This document shows positions 17,740 to 26,267 of a DNA stretch of 64,000 nucleotides, piece by piece. The stretch is taken from NCBI GenBank assembly GCA_963972525.1, contig CAXAUZ010000010.1, forward strand, positions 1-64,000, given 5' to 3'. Numbering within the stretch: position 1 is the stretch's first letter; every line of letters starts with the position of its first letter. Both the position numbers and the translations under genes were made by a program. The stretch comes from Salinilacustrithrix sp003476595. Its GTDB lineage: Bacteria; Actinomycetota; Acidimicrobiia; Acidimicrobiales; Salinilacustritrichaceae. The notes under the pieces are model-generated. The model was not told the origin of the DNA. It saw only the letters and a list, made by a program, of their open reading frames with translations, and did no database searches.

Positions 17740-20009
17740 GGCCGTGGCTCCTCGTAGAGGACCAGCTCACGTCCCGGTGGCGGGGGCACGAACGGGAGGC
17801 CGAGGCGGATGTAGACGTGACCGTTCACGACCGCTTCGGGTGGAACGACGGCCTGGAGGCGGTCGGCGGCGGCCTCGTTGCCCTCCCGGATGACGTGCTC
17901 TCCCGACGGTGTGAGGATCGCGGCCCGGGCGAACAGCGCCGGGACGTCGAATCGCAACCGGGACACGTCCACCGGCCGGCCATCGACCGAGGGCGGGAGG
18001 TCGAAGCGGTTGACCATCTCCACCAAGCCGTCGTCGGTGTTGCCGGCGCTCACGAGCAACCGGACGCTTGCGCTGTCCAGCAGGTCGCTCGACCCGACCG
18101 TGGGGACCGCCCGCCCCACCAGCGCAGTCCTCGTGCCGACGACGTTCACGCCGCTGCCGAGATCGACGACCGATGGGAGGTCACTCGTCCATCCGACCGC
18201 GGTGACCATCGAGCCAGCCAGGGCGTTCGATCCGCGGTCCCAGAGCGCGGCCGTCAGGGTGCTGGGTCGGCCCGGACCGTCGCAGTCCGCACCCTCCGGG
18301 CAGCCGCCGGTTGGGAAGCAGTTGCCGAACTCGTCGCAGGTGAGGTCCGGGCCCATCATTACGGCCACGCCGAAGCAGTTGCCGTTCGCATCGCACTGGG
18401 TGCAGTTGCCGTTCGAGTCGCACTCCTCCGACACGATCGGGCCGAAGTCCGGCGGCGGCCCGGGCATCGGCATCGGCATCCCGCCACCGGGGAACGCGGC
18501 GTTGAACGGCCACTGCTCGCGGAAGGGATCTGCGCCGAAGCGGAACTGGTCGGCACCCTCGACCTCGAACTCGACGGTCTCGCCCGGACCCAGCGACCCC
18601 ACATCGGTGCTGGCGGCCCGGCCGACGAACACGGCCACCGCGTCGAGGGTGGCACCGGTGGTGTTCGTCACCGTGCCCTCCACGATCCCGTCACCGGTGG
18701 CGGTCGCTTCGACCTCGAGGGCTCCGTCGAGGGTCACCGGTCCGCTGGCCCGGACCACGGCGACGCCACCCGCCGCTGCGGGCACGCTCATCTCGACGCC
18801 TTCGGGCGTGCGGTGCTGGCGCACCCGCTGCTCCATGCCGAAGCCGAACATCTCGCCCTGCTCGGCGGTCCAGCCGCTCGGCGCCAGCACCGATCGGTCG
18901 CCGTCTTCGGTGGCCACGACCAGCCGGGTCGTCGCCATGGGAGCGGGGCCGGTCTCGATCACGTCGATGACGTCGACGGTGGTGCCCTCGGTGCCCCCGT
19001 CGCCGCTGACGTACACGGCGCCGGTTGCCACGATGGCCAGCACCGGGATCGCCGCCCACCGCGCCATGGGACGACCGCGCAGCGCGAGGTAGACACCCGG
19101 GCCGACCAGCAGCGCGTAGACGCCGATGACGGCCAGCAACCGCGACAGGGGCGGCAGGTCACGACCCAGGTCGAGGGTGAAGACCTCCGACGCCAGGTCC
19201 GGGTGCGGGAGGTTGGACCGCACGTCGCCGTCCTCGTGGATGCTCCGGTTCGGCGCCGGGACGACGACATCAGCCCACCGGCCGGCCGCGAGCGCACCAT
19301 CGGCGGCGACGACCCGGCCCGCGCCGGCTCGTGCGAACCCGTCCGTCGGGTGCATCCCCTCGGGCAAGCTGCTCACCGGGCCCGGTGCGGCGTCGACGTA
19401 CAGCGTCCCACCGGCCGAGAGCCAGCCGAGGATGGCATCGACGTGGTCGTCGGGAAGTGCATCCAGGTCCTGTTCCGACACCGCCACCGCATCGAGGGCA
19501 GCCAGGGCGAGCGGGCCGAGGTCGAGCAGACCGGGCGCGAGCGCGGCGAAGGTCAGCTCCTGATCCAGGATCCTGGTTCGCACGTCACGGGGAGGCTCGA
19601 CGGCGAAGGGCGAGCCCTCGACGACCCCGATCAGCAGGGCGTTCCGATCCCAGCGCACGCCCGCCGACTCGTTGCCGGAACCGCGTCCCTCCACGTCCAC
19701 CGCGGCCGTGATCGGTGTGTTGTCCTGCAGCGGTGCATCGAGCAGCGCCCAGTGCTCCTCGGTGCCTCCACCCGTCACCTCGAAGTCGATGACCTCGATC
19801 GGGCCCATCTGGGTGGACAGCGACAGCTGACCCGCAGCGAGGGACTCGGAGGAGAGCCCGGCCCGCACTGGGACGGGACGTCCGGGTACGAACAAGCCCT
19901 CGAAGCCGGCGCTGAGCTCGACCTCCACGGGCAGTGCGTCCTGCTGTGCACTCGCCGGCGCGGCCATCAGCGCGAACGCCGCGCAGAGGAGGACGAGCAG
20001 CCGACGCAT
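17736..20009 (-). CDS. Large exported membrane protein with DxNGNC-type repeats
   Basis: A 757-residue protein. ATG 20009 was chosen because it starts a clean signal peptide (MRRLLVLLCAAFALMAAPASA-Q). After an outer N-terminal domain of about 290 residues there are two transmembrane helices around residues 295-345 (LLAVIGVYALLVGPGVYLAL and WAAIPVLAIVATGAVYV), then a long outer domain. Near residues 525-575 is a Cys-rich run with CDSNGNC, CDANGNC and CDEFGNC units, suggestive of calcium or disulfide-stabilised loops. The first domain (LSAGGTLYVDAAPG) resembles glutamine-amidotransferase-like regions of envelope proteins. It probably works with the ABC transporter encoded downstream. Confidence 0.82.
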   Translation of the reverse strand: MRRLLVLLCAAFALMAAPASAQQDALPVEVELSAGFEGLFVPGRPVPVRAGLSSESLAAGQLSLSTQMGPIEVIDFEVTGGGTEEHWALLDAPLQDNTPITAAVDVEGRGSGNESAGVRWDRNALLIGVVEGSPFAVEPPRDVRTRILDQELTFAALAPGLLDLGPLALAALDAVAVSEQDLDALPDDHVDAILGWLSAGGTLYVDAAPGPVSSLPEGMHPTDGFARAGAGRVVAADGALAAGRWADVVVPAPNRSIHEDGDVRSNLPHPDLASEVFTLDLGRDLPPLSRLLAVIGVYALLVGPGVYLALRGRPMARWAAIPVLAIVATGAVYVSGDGGTEGTTVDVIDVIETGPAPMATTRLVVATEDGDRSVLAPSGWTAEQGEMFGFGMEQRVRQHRTPEGVEMSVPAAAGGVAVVRASGPVTLDGALEVEATATGDGIVEGTVTNTTGATLDAVAVFVGRAASTDVGSLGPGETVEFEVEGADQFRFGADPFREQWPFNAAFPGGGMPMPMPGPPPDFGPIVSEECDSNGNCTQCDANGNCFGVAVMMGPDLTCDEFGNCFPTGGCPEGADCDGPGRPSTLTAALWDRGSNALAGSMVTAVGWTSDLPSVVDLGSGVNVVGTRTALVGRAVPTVGSSDLLDSASVRLLVSAGNTDDGLVEMVNRFDLPPSVDGRPVDVSRLRFDVPALFARAAILTPSGEHVIREGNEAAADRLQAVVPPEAVVNGHVYIRLGLPFVPPPPGRELVLYEEPRP

Positions 20010-20163
20010 GCTCTTCAGACGTCGCTGACGCCGATTCGGTTCCACCAGATCCCACCGCTTTCGTCGCCCGCCAGCAGCGGACGTCGCCGCCCGCCGCCGC
20101 CACTGTACGCAGCGCGCTTGCGCCGCGAGTCCGTCTTCGCGGCGGGTGGACCGGTGAGACATC

Positions 20164-20514
20164 TCACCGTCGCTCCTCGCTCGACGGGGGCACCAGGCCG
20201 GGAGGATCGAGGAGCACGACCATCAGGCAGACCAGCCCAGCCGCCGCTGTCAACCCAACCGCTGCGGCTGGCCCGCCACCGGGACCGAACCCGGCGACGG
20301 CAAGCAGAGCCAGACCGACAGCCCACGTGCCTCGAGCAAGCAGCATTGCCGCGACGACGGAAGCCGCCGAGGCGGCTGCGCCGGTGAGCAGCACCAAGGG
20401 TTGCTGCTCACCGGACACCGCTCCCGCCACCGAGAACCAGATGATGATCGCCGTCCATCCCGACGGCACCGCACTGCACACGAGCTGTACGGGTGCCGCT
20501 CGGGAGGAGGTCAT
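20164..20514 (-). CDS. Small polytopic membrane protein
   Basis: A 116-residue very hydrophobic protein from ATG 20514, with about three to four transmembrane helices (GWTAIIIWFSVAGAVSG, LVLLTGAAASAASVVAAMLLA, TWAVGLALLAVAGFG, AAAVGLTAAAGLVCLMVVLL). It is the first gene of the minus-strand operon that leads to MoxR and the VWA protein, 154 bp before the exported protein. No family is recognised. Confidence 0.65.
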   Translation of the reverse strand: MTSSRAAPVQLVCSAVPSGWTAIIIWFSVAGAVSGEQQPLVLLTGAAASAASVVAAMLLARGTWAVGLALLAVAGFGPGGGPAAAVGLTAAAGLVCLMVVLLDPPGLVPPSSEERR

Positions 20515-20542
20515 CGTGCGTCCTTGCCGTTGGCGCGCCGTC

Positions 20543-20556
20543 CGTTACACGTAACG
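20543..20556. promoter_or_regulatory. Inverted repeat between divergent operons
   Basis: CGTTAC-AC-GTAACG, a perfect 6-2-6 inverted repeat, lies in the 98-bp gap between the start of the MoxR operon (minus) and the first ECF sigma gene (plus). It is well placed for an operator acting on either or both. Confidence 0.4.
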
Positions 20557-20612
20557 CGGCGGTGACTGCAGGCAAGTGTGGGTGATGACACCCGCACCAG
20601 AAGGGCCACGCC

Positions 20613-21302
20613 GTGTCAGCCGCTCAGGCCTGTGAAGCCGGGCCGCTGGTCGATGCGTACCCTGCCGACGGTGGGTGGGCGGATGGCGAGACAAGCGTGA
20701 CGACTCGCCGCGAACCGCGTCGTCGCAACCCTCGCCGCGGCACACCCGTCGGCGACTGCGACGGTCTCCTTGTGCGGTCCCGAACCGATCCGGAGCGCTT
20801 CGGCGACTTCTTCGACGGTCACTACGACGAGGTGCTGACGTACTTCGCCGTGCGCGTCCGCAGCCCCGAGACAGCTGCGGATCTGTGCGCAGAGACGTTC
20901 GCTGCGGTGCTGGCCGGGGTCGCGCGCTTCGACCCGGAGCAGGGAAGCGAGTCGCAGTGGCTCTACGGCATCGCCCGAAACCTGCTCTACCGCTACTGGC
21001 GTGACCTCCGGGTGCAGAGCAACGCTCGAGACGACCTCGGCATCGCATCGAGCGAGCTCGACGACGACACTGCGGCCATGATCGCTCGCGTCGACGCAGA
21101 GGCTCAGCGCTCGGCGTTGGCGATCGCTCTCGACCAGCTCCCGCCGAGCCTGCGAGATGCGGTGGAGATGCGGCTGCTCTCCGAGCTCGAGTACAGCGAG
21201 ATCGCTCAGGTACTCGGATGCCGTCCCGGAGCGGCCCGGGTCCGTGTCCACCGGGGACTCCGCAGGCTCCGCAGCGTGATGGACGGGGACAGCAATGGCT
21301 GA
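20613..21302 (+). CDS. ECF RNA polymerase sigma factor (module 1)
   Basis: A 229-residue sigma-70-like protein. Region 2 is recognisable as RFGDFFDGHYDEVLTYFAVRV near residues 65-85, with ETAADLCAETFAAVL following. Region 4 is IALDQLPPSLRDAVEMRLL then the helix-turn-helix YSEIAQVLGCRPGAARVRVHRG near the C-terminus. GTG 20613 has a weak AAGGG 8 nt upstream; GTG 20697 would shorten an otherwise non-conserved N-terminus and is a fair alternative. Its last 8 bases overlap the next gene for a single-pass membrane protein, the arrangement of a sigma factor with its membrane regulator. Confidence 0.88.
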   Translation: MSAAQACEAGPLVDAYPADGGWADGETSVTTRREPRRRNPRRGTPVGDCDGLLVRSRTDPERFGDFFDGHYDEVLTYFAVRVRSPETAADLCAETFAAVLAGVARFDPEQGSESQWLYGIARNLLYRYWRDLRVQSNARDDLGIASSELDDDTAAMIARVDAEAQRSALAIALDQLPPSLRDAVEMRLLSELEYSEIAQVLGCRPGAARVRVHRGLRRLRSVMDGDSNG

Positions 21303-22038
21303 CCACCGCAGCCACCTCCGCAACGAGCTCGTCCGCGCCGCACGACACCGGCAGGAACCAGCGACCTCGGACCGCTTCGCCCTCCGTCGTTTCGCCCCGA
21401 TCCTCGCTGTTGCCGCGTTGCTGGTCGTCGCCGCCGTCGGCTCACTGCTCCGCTCCGATCCGGTCGGGGCAGAGGTGTTCCGCATCGAGACGCTGAGCGA
21501 CGGGACGGTCGTGATCGACGTGATCAGCGCCATCAAGGACCCAGAACGAGCTGCTGCTGAGCTCGATGCTGCTGGGTTCGCCGTGAGCCTCGAAGCGGTT
21601 CCCACCCCGGAATCGCTCGTCGGTCGGATCGTGGCTGCCGCCGCCGAGCCCGCGCCTGGGAACCAGGACCCGAACCTCTCGACCGAGATCGATGATCAAC
21701 GAGTCGTCCAGCTCCGAGCTGAGCCCGGGACGCTCGGCACCGTGACGATCTTCTACGGCCGCCCGGCCGGCGCAGGCGAGCTCTACGTCGCCAACGACAC
21801 CGTTCCCGGCTGCGCCGAGCTCGCAGGCCGACAGGTCACCGACGAGATCCGCCAGCGGATCATCGACGACTACGGGCCCCGGATCCGGTGGAAGGACCTC
21901 GGACCCCCGCTCCGCGAGATCACTGCCGAACAGATCGACGACGAGGCCGTCGTCGTCCAGATCATCGGTCTGTCGTCGGAGGCCGCGCTGGTGACCGTCG
22001 GGGAAACCGCTGAGGTCCAGGACTCCATGACGTGCTGA
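21295..22038 (+). CDS. Single-pass membrane partner of ECF sigma (module 1)
   Basis: A 247-residue protein from ATG 21295, overlapping the sigma gene by 8 bases. About 32 cytoplasmic residues (basic, HRSHLRNELVRAARHRQ) precede one transmembrane helix (FAPILAVAALLVVAAVGSLL), and about 195 residues lie outside. The HxxxCxxC zinc anti-sigma motif is absent. Coupling to the sigma gene suggests a regulator or sensor, but no anti-sigma domain is recognisable, so this is inference from context. The outer domain has a conserved-looking pair of Cys (PGCAEL and the C-terminal MTC). Confidence 0.75.
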   Translation: MADHRSHLRNELVRAARHRQEPATSDRFALRRFAPILAVAALLVVAAVGSLLRSDPVGAEVFRIETLSDGTVVIDVISAIKDPERAAAELDAAGFAVSLEAVPTPESLVGRIVAAAAEPAPGNQDPNLSTEIDDQRVVQLRAEPGTLGTVTIFYGRPAGAGELYVANDTVPGCAELAGRQVTDEIRQRIIDDYGPRIRWKDLGPPLREITAEQIDDEAVVVQIIGLSSEAALVTVGETAEVQDSMTC

Positions 22039-22107
22039 GAAGAACTCGTCGCTGCGAGGTCTGTGTCCGCTGCAACATCTCGCGCCGCTCGTGCATCGTT
22101 GAGAGTG

Positions 22108-22596
22108 ATGATGGGTGAGCAGACTCCGTTGACCACCTCGCCGGGAGGTGGGGCGTTCGACGAGCTGTTCACCCGTGAGCACCAACCGATGGTCCGGCTG
22201 GCGACCCTGCTGGTCGGGTCGAGCCACCTCGCCGAGGAAGTCGTCCAGGACGCGTTCGCCTCCGTCGACGCTCGATGGAAGGAGATCGACCGCCCCGGCG
22301 CATACCTGCGGACGGCTGTGGTCAACGGTTGCCGGGCCGTGCTGCGGCGCCGGGAGCTCGAGCAGCGCACGCAGGAGCTCCACGTGGCCGAGCAGGACGA
22401 TCACATCCCAACTCGGCTTCTCGAACTGCGTGATGCGCTGGATTGTCTGTCGGAGCGGCAGCGGGCGGTGATCGTGCTGCGCTTCTTCGTCGATCTGCCC
22501 GATGCCGAGATCGCATCGACGCTGGGTTGTCGTCCCTCGACCGTCCGGTCATTGGCGCGTCGAGCGCTGCACGCACTGCGAGAGGAGCTCCGATGA
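22108..22596 (+). CDS. ECF RNA polymerase sigma factor (module 2)
   Basis: A 162-residue sigma factor of the compact SigE-like type. Region 2 reads FDELFTREHQPMVRLATLLVG then EEVVQDAFASVDARWKEID and AYLRTAVVNGCRAVLRRRE. Region 4 reads LDCLSERQRAVIVLRFFVDL then IASTLGCRPSTVRSLARRAL. ATG 22108 was chosen because conserved sequence begins about 20 residues later; neighbouring ATG 22111 is equally possible. The stop overlaps the ATG of the next gene (ATGA). Confidence 0.9.
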   Translation: MMGEQTPLTTSPGGGAFDELFTREHQPMVRLATLLVGSSHLAEEVVQDAFASVDARWKEIDRPGAYLRTAVVNGCRAVLRRRELEQRTQELHVAEQDDHIPTRLLELRDALDCLSERQRAVIVLRFFVDLPDAEIASTLGCRPSTVRSLARRALHALREELR

Positions 22597-25049
22597 GTGA
22601 TGTCGAGGACCGCCTGCGACGGGATCTCTCCGCCCTCGCCGACGCACTCACCAACACGACCGCGAACCCAGGTGACGGAGGCGAACGGTCGATGGACGAG
22701 ATGTCGTATGACCTTCCCTCGACTGGCCGCAGCCGGCGTGGGCTCGGGGCGTTTGCGGTCGCCGCGTGCGCTGCCGCAGCACTGCTCGCCGCCGTCCTGA
22801 TCACCCGCGATGACCCGGGCCCCACCGCGGTCGACGCGGTGGACCGCTCGCTTGCGCCGGGCGGCGCCGGGACGTGGGACGTGATGCCGGACGCGCCGAT
22901 CGCGGCGCCCGCCTACCCGGCGTCGATCTGGACCGGTACGGAAGCGGTGTTCTGGGCCGGGTCGAGCCTCGACCGGGGTTTCGCCTACTCCGACGCTGCC
23001 GCCTTCGACCCCGTGGAAGAGACGTGGCGGTCGGCGTCGGCGCCCGGCTGGGGACATCCCGGTCTGGTCAGTGTGGAGGTCGACGGACTCCTGTTCGCCA
23101 CGGCCAAGGGGTCGATCGGACGTCTCGACGTCGACACCGGCGAGTGGATCGAGCTCCCTGCGTTCGATCAGCTCGAGATCCGCTCGATCGCTCCTGGTGA
23201 CGGGGGAATCTGGGCGCTGGGCCCCCGCCCGGAGGAGCCGACACGCCTCGGCATCGCCTTCTACGACGCCGGCACCGAGCGCTGGGACGACGGCGGCGAC
23301 CTCGGCCCCGATGCCGCCGACCCCGCTCTCGAGGCCCTGACGAACCTGGCCCAACCGGTGCTCTGGACCGGCAACGCCGTCGTCGTCTGGGCCCAACCGC
23401 GGGCCTTCGCCTACGACACCACCGAGGGACGGTGGGCGCCGCTGCCGCCCCTGCCCGAGCTGGACGGCGACGTCGTCGCCACCCGGGCAGTGGCCGACGG
23501 TTCCGGTCTCGTCGTCCTGGTCGAGTCGATCCGCAACGGTGACCACGTCGTCACTGCGCTGCGCTGGGACGGCGCCGACCGGTGGAGCTCATCGGACGAC
23601 GTCGAGCTGCCCGTCGAAGACCTCGACCGGACCACGGTGGGGATTGCCGGCGAGTGGATCATGCTGCTCCCGCCGGAGGGTCCGCCGGTCTCGCTCCATC
23701 CGGCCAGCGGGACCTCGCACGTGCACGCAGACGCACCCATTCAGGGCATCGAGGGCCCGGGCACGGTCTGGACCGGCACGGAGCTTGTTGTCTGGGGCGG
23801 TGTGTTCGCCGAGGGCAACGACCTCCCGGCCGGTGCCGGGATGATCTGGACCGCTCCCGAAGCCGCCACCGAGGCCAGCACCGACACCACGATGCCGGAA
23901 AGCTCCGCTGCGCCGACACTGTCGTCTTGGACCGGTCCCGGGGTCGCCGAGCTGCCGCCATCGGGCATCGCGATCGCCGACGACGGCGAGCTCGTCCTGC
24001 ACGACTTCGAGGGCAACGAGCTCGCCCGTGCGACCGGATCGGTGGTCTCGCAGCTGCAGAGCAGCAACGACCGCATGCTGGCCGCAGTCCGCCCAGGTGA
24101 GACGGTCGACGCCGTCGCAGCGGACCGGTCCGACGTCCCGAGCGGGTGCGAGTCCGCATCGACCTCTGGTGGCGTCCGGGTTGCGCTGTGCGAGGGGGAA
24201 CCCCAGCAACCCCAACGAATCGAGCGCGTCTCACCGACCGGCGATCGCCAGGTGCTCGCCGAGGCGCCCGATGGCAGCAACGGCCTGGGTCACTGGCGCT
24301 CCGCCGCGCCGTCGCCTGACGGCCGCTGGATCCTCGCCACCTGGTCCGGCGAGTGCGAATCCCTCACTACGTTCCTCGTACCCGCCGACGAGGACGACCC
24401 CGCGGTCACGATCGACGGCCAGGCCGGGCTCGAAGGGGCCACGGAGTCGGCCGGCATCGGCTGGGCACCAGACGGCAGCGCGGTCGTGCAGCTGGGCACC
24501 GGCGTGTGCGGCGCGGCCGCGAACGAGCCCGGTGTGCACCTCCTGAACCCTGCCACCCGCGAGAGCCGGCTCGTGGTCAGCCAGCCGGAGCCGGGGCCGA
24601 CCGTGCATCTGTGGCAGGTCCGCGTCGGCGGCAACGACGGTGAGTGGCTCTTCTCATCCGTCCTCCGGCAGATGGGGCTGGAGGGCTGCTGCGGCGAGCC
24701 TTCACACGGGGGCAGCGGCGTGACCTCCGGTGCACGATGGCAAGACCTCGACATCCCCGTCAGCGCAACCCCACCTGGCACGACGAACACGGTGCCGTTC
24801 AACGACCTGGTGCTGTCCTCGGAGCCGATCGAGCTCGACGGCGCCCCGGCCATCGCCGGCGAAGCCGACCTCGGGCCCTTCGTCGCCTACACCTGCGGCG
24901 ACCGAATCTGGACCTTCGGCGGTGCCGGAGCCGGCGATCGCGCCACCTCCGAAATCGTGCGCAGCCTCGCCGCCACCGTCCTGTCCCACTTGGGCTGCAC
25001 CGTCGGCGAGCGCCCACTCGCCCCGGGTCACGGCATCGGTGGACCTTGA
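22593..25049 (+). CDS. Large membrane-anchored kelch-like partner of ECF sigma (module 2)
   Basis: An 818-residue protein from ATG 22593, with GAGGAG 6 nt upstream and an ATGA overlap with the sigma stop. A short cytoplasmic segment (SDVEDRLRRDLSALADALTN) precedes one transmembrane helix near residues 53-72. The outer part contains repeated kelch-like segments, for example SIWTGTEAVFWAG, VLWTGNAVVVWAQ and TVWTGTELVVWGG, so the N-terminal half probably forms a beta-propeller. The C-terminal half has further propeller-like stretches (SAAPSPDGRWILATW) and a CC pair (EGCCGEP). It is likely a sensor for the sigma factor; no zinc anti-sigma motif is present. Confidence 0.8.
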   Translation: MSDVEDRLRRDLSALADALTNTTANPGDGGERSMDEMSYDLPSTGRSRRGLGAFAVAACAAAALLAAVLITRDDPGPTAVDAVDRSLAPGGAGTWDVMPDAPIAAPAYPASIWTGTEAVFWAGSSLDRGFAYSDAAAFDPVEETWRSASAPGWGHPGLVSVEVDGLLFATAKGSIGRLDVDTGEWIELPAFDQLEIRSIAPGDGGIWALGPRPEEPTRLGIAFYDAGTERWDDGGDLGPDAADPALEALTNLAQPVLWTGNAVVVWAQPRAFAYDTTEGRWAPLPPLPELDGDVVATRAVADGSGLVVLVESIRNGDHVVTALRWDGADRWSSSDDVELPVEDLDRTTVGIAGEWIMLLPPEGPPVSLHPASGTSHVHADAPIQGIEGPGTVWTGTELVVWGGVFAEGNDLPAGAGMIWTAPEAATEASTDTTMPESSAAPTLSSWTGPGVAELPPSGIAIADDGELVLHDFEGNELARATGSVVSQLQSSNDRMLAAVRPGETVDAVAADRSDVPSGCESASTSGGVRVALCEGEPQQPQRIERVSPTGDRQVLAEAPDGSNGLGHWRSAAPSPDGRWILATWSGECESLTTFLVPADEDDPAVTIDGQAGLEGATESAGIGWAPDGSAVVQLGTGVCGAAANEPGVHLLNPATRESRLVVSQPEPGPTVHLWQVRVGGNDGEWLFSSVLRQMGLEGCCGEPSHGGSGVTSGARWQDLDIPVSATPPGTTNTVPFNDLVLSSEPIELDGAPAIAGEADLGPFVAYTCGDRIWTFGGAGAGDRATSEIVRSLAATVLSHLGCTVGERPLAPGHGIGGP

Positions 25050-25116
25050 CGCTGACGGTTGCAGGCTCGTCGGGCGCGTGGCTTCATGCCGCGCTGCGCT
25101 GACGCACGAGCAGCTC

Positions 25117-25144
25117 GAAGGCCGGCCCCAGCGGGCCGGCCTTC
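25117..25144. terminator. Bidirectional hairpin terminator
   Basis: A perfect 12-bp stem, GAAGGCCGGCCC (25117-25128) with GGGCCGGCCTTC (25133-25144), and a 4-nt loop. It lies between convergent genes ending at 25049 and 25150, and A residues on one side and T residues on the other flank the stem, so it can serve both strands. Confidence 0.75.
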
Positions 25145-25149
25145 ATCGT

Positions 25150-25479
25150 TCACGCTGCTCGGCGGCAGTCCACGGCAGCGACGAGCACCGTCAGGACCTC
25201 GCGCACGACCCCGAGCGCAGTGCGGCTCGTGGCGCACAGCAGGGCGGCCTCGGCCGACGCATCCCGCAAGGATTCCAGAGCCTGGGTGCAGGACAGGGCC
25301 TCGAGCAGTGAGCGGTTCGCCTCGTCGGCGAGTGCGGCGGCTGCCTCGATGTCGGTGTCGTCGAGGTAGTCGAGCTCGTCAACGAACGGGCACCGGTTGA
25401 GGGTGGACCGGATCCGTCGCACGGCTTCGTCCAGACGGAACCGGAGCTCTCGTTCCTCAGCGGTCATGGGGGTGGGCAT
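25150..25479 (-). CDS. Small helical protein, unknown function
   Basis: A 109-residue minus-strand protein from ATG 25479, with a strong Shine-Dalgarno (GAAGGAGGG about 5 nt upstream). It is almost entirely helical and acidic: TAEERELRFRLDEAVRRIRS, then DIEAAAALADEANRSLLEAL. Several Cys are scattered without a metal-binding pattern. It diverges from the Eco29kI-like nuclease gene, 149 bp away, so it could be a regulator or immunity partner, but nothing in the sequence proves this. Confidence 0.6.
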   Translation of the reverse strand: MPTPMTAEERELRFRLDEAVRRIRSTLNRCPFVDELDYLDDTDIEAAAALADEANRSLLEALSCTQALESLRDASAEAALLCATSRTALGVVREVLTVLVAAVDCRRAA

Positions 25480-25628
25480 GAGCCCTCCTTCTCGGTTGGT
25501 GAGCGCCGGCGGGTGCCGGCCCGGTCACCTCTGGGCGCGCGACCACCGAAGGAAAGGGTTGGTCGCGGGATTGCCGCGCGCGTCGGACGCGTTGGGGCGC
25601 CCTTGCCGCCAACCAACGGAGGATGACC

Positions 25629-26267
25629 ATGTCCAAGACCGCTGCGATGCAGCCGTGGGATGAGGCGCCGATGCGCCGAGATCTGGTGCGGTTGCTCAAG
25701 CGCCTGCCAAGGGAACGGCTGGACCGCCTGACCGACCTCCCGTCGTCGACGCCTGGCCTGTACGTCCAGTGGACGGTCTCCCCTGTGGTCGAGCCGGTCC
25801 TGGGTCGACTCGTGGCCACTGGGCGGTACCCGGCGAACATCGGGGTGGCCGCAGGTCGCGGCGGTCTCCGCGAGCGGATCGGCCGATACCGCCAGAGCAT
25901 TCGCGGTACCAGCCTCCGCGAGCAGGACATCTGGTGCGCCACGATGCCCTGCAGCTCGGCTGCATCAGCTCTCTTTGCAGAGAGCGTCGGTCTCCAGGAG
26001 GTCCCCGTACCGCTCGCCGGGAGCGGATTCGGGGCGAAGCCACCAGGCTCCAACCGTCGCGAGCAGAGTCCCTTCGATGCCCTGTTCCCCGGCCGCCGAT
26101 GGGCCGCACAGGCGGACCTCCTCGCTCAGGCGAAGGCTCGGCTCAAGGTGTTGACGTGGATGATCAACCTCGCTCCCAGCGGGCCTCGCTGGCCGGCCCT
26201 GCCGATGGCGGAGGACGGTCCGCTCGCCACCGTCACGCCGCTCGCCGAGCGAAGGCGAGGGGCATGA
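25629..26267 (+). CDS. Eco29kI-like GIY-YIG restriction endonuclease family protein
   Basis: A 212-residue protein. ATG 25629 was chosen over ATG 25623 because GGAGG at 25618-25622 gives 6-nt spacing. The layout matches Eco29kI-type GIY-YIG nucleases: GLYVQWTVSP near residue 41, PANIGVAAGRGGLRERIGRYRQSI near 68-92, and the C-terminal block GSGFGAKPPGSNRREQSPFDAL then FPGRRWA. In the second motif, where YIG or YVG is usual, the sequence has NIG, so the active site may be altered. No DNA methyltransferase is encoded nearby, which is unusual for a restriction enzyme. Its 3' end overlaps the convergent giant gene by 35 bp. Confidence 0.7.
   Translation: MSKTAAMQPWDEAPMRRDLVRLLKRLPRERLDRLTDLPSSTPGLYVQWTVSPVVEPVLGRLVATGRYPANIGVAAGRGGLRERIGRYRQSIRGTSLREQDIWCATMPCSSAASALFAESVGLQEVPVPLAGSGFGAKPPGSNRREQSPFDALFPGRRWAAQADLLAQAKARLKVLTWMINLAPSGPRWPALPMAEDGPLATVTPLAERRRGA

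Noticed and set aside
17208..20387. Very long open frame (over 1000 codons) on the plus strand
   Set aside because: It is antisense to the ABC ATPase and the exported protein, which have clear motifs and a signal peptide. The plus-strand product is Arg/His/Gly-rich with no domain; long antisense frames are expected at this GC content.
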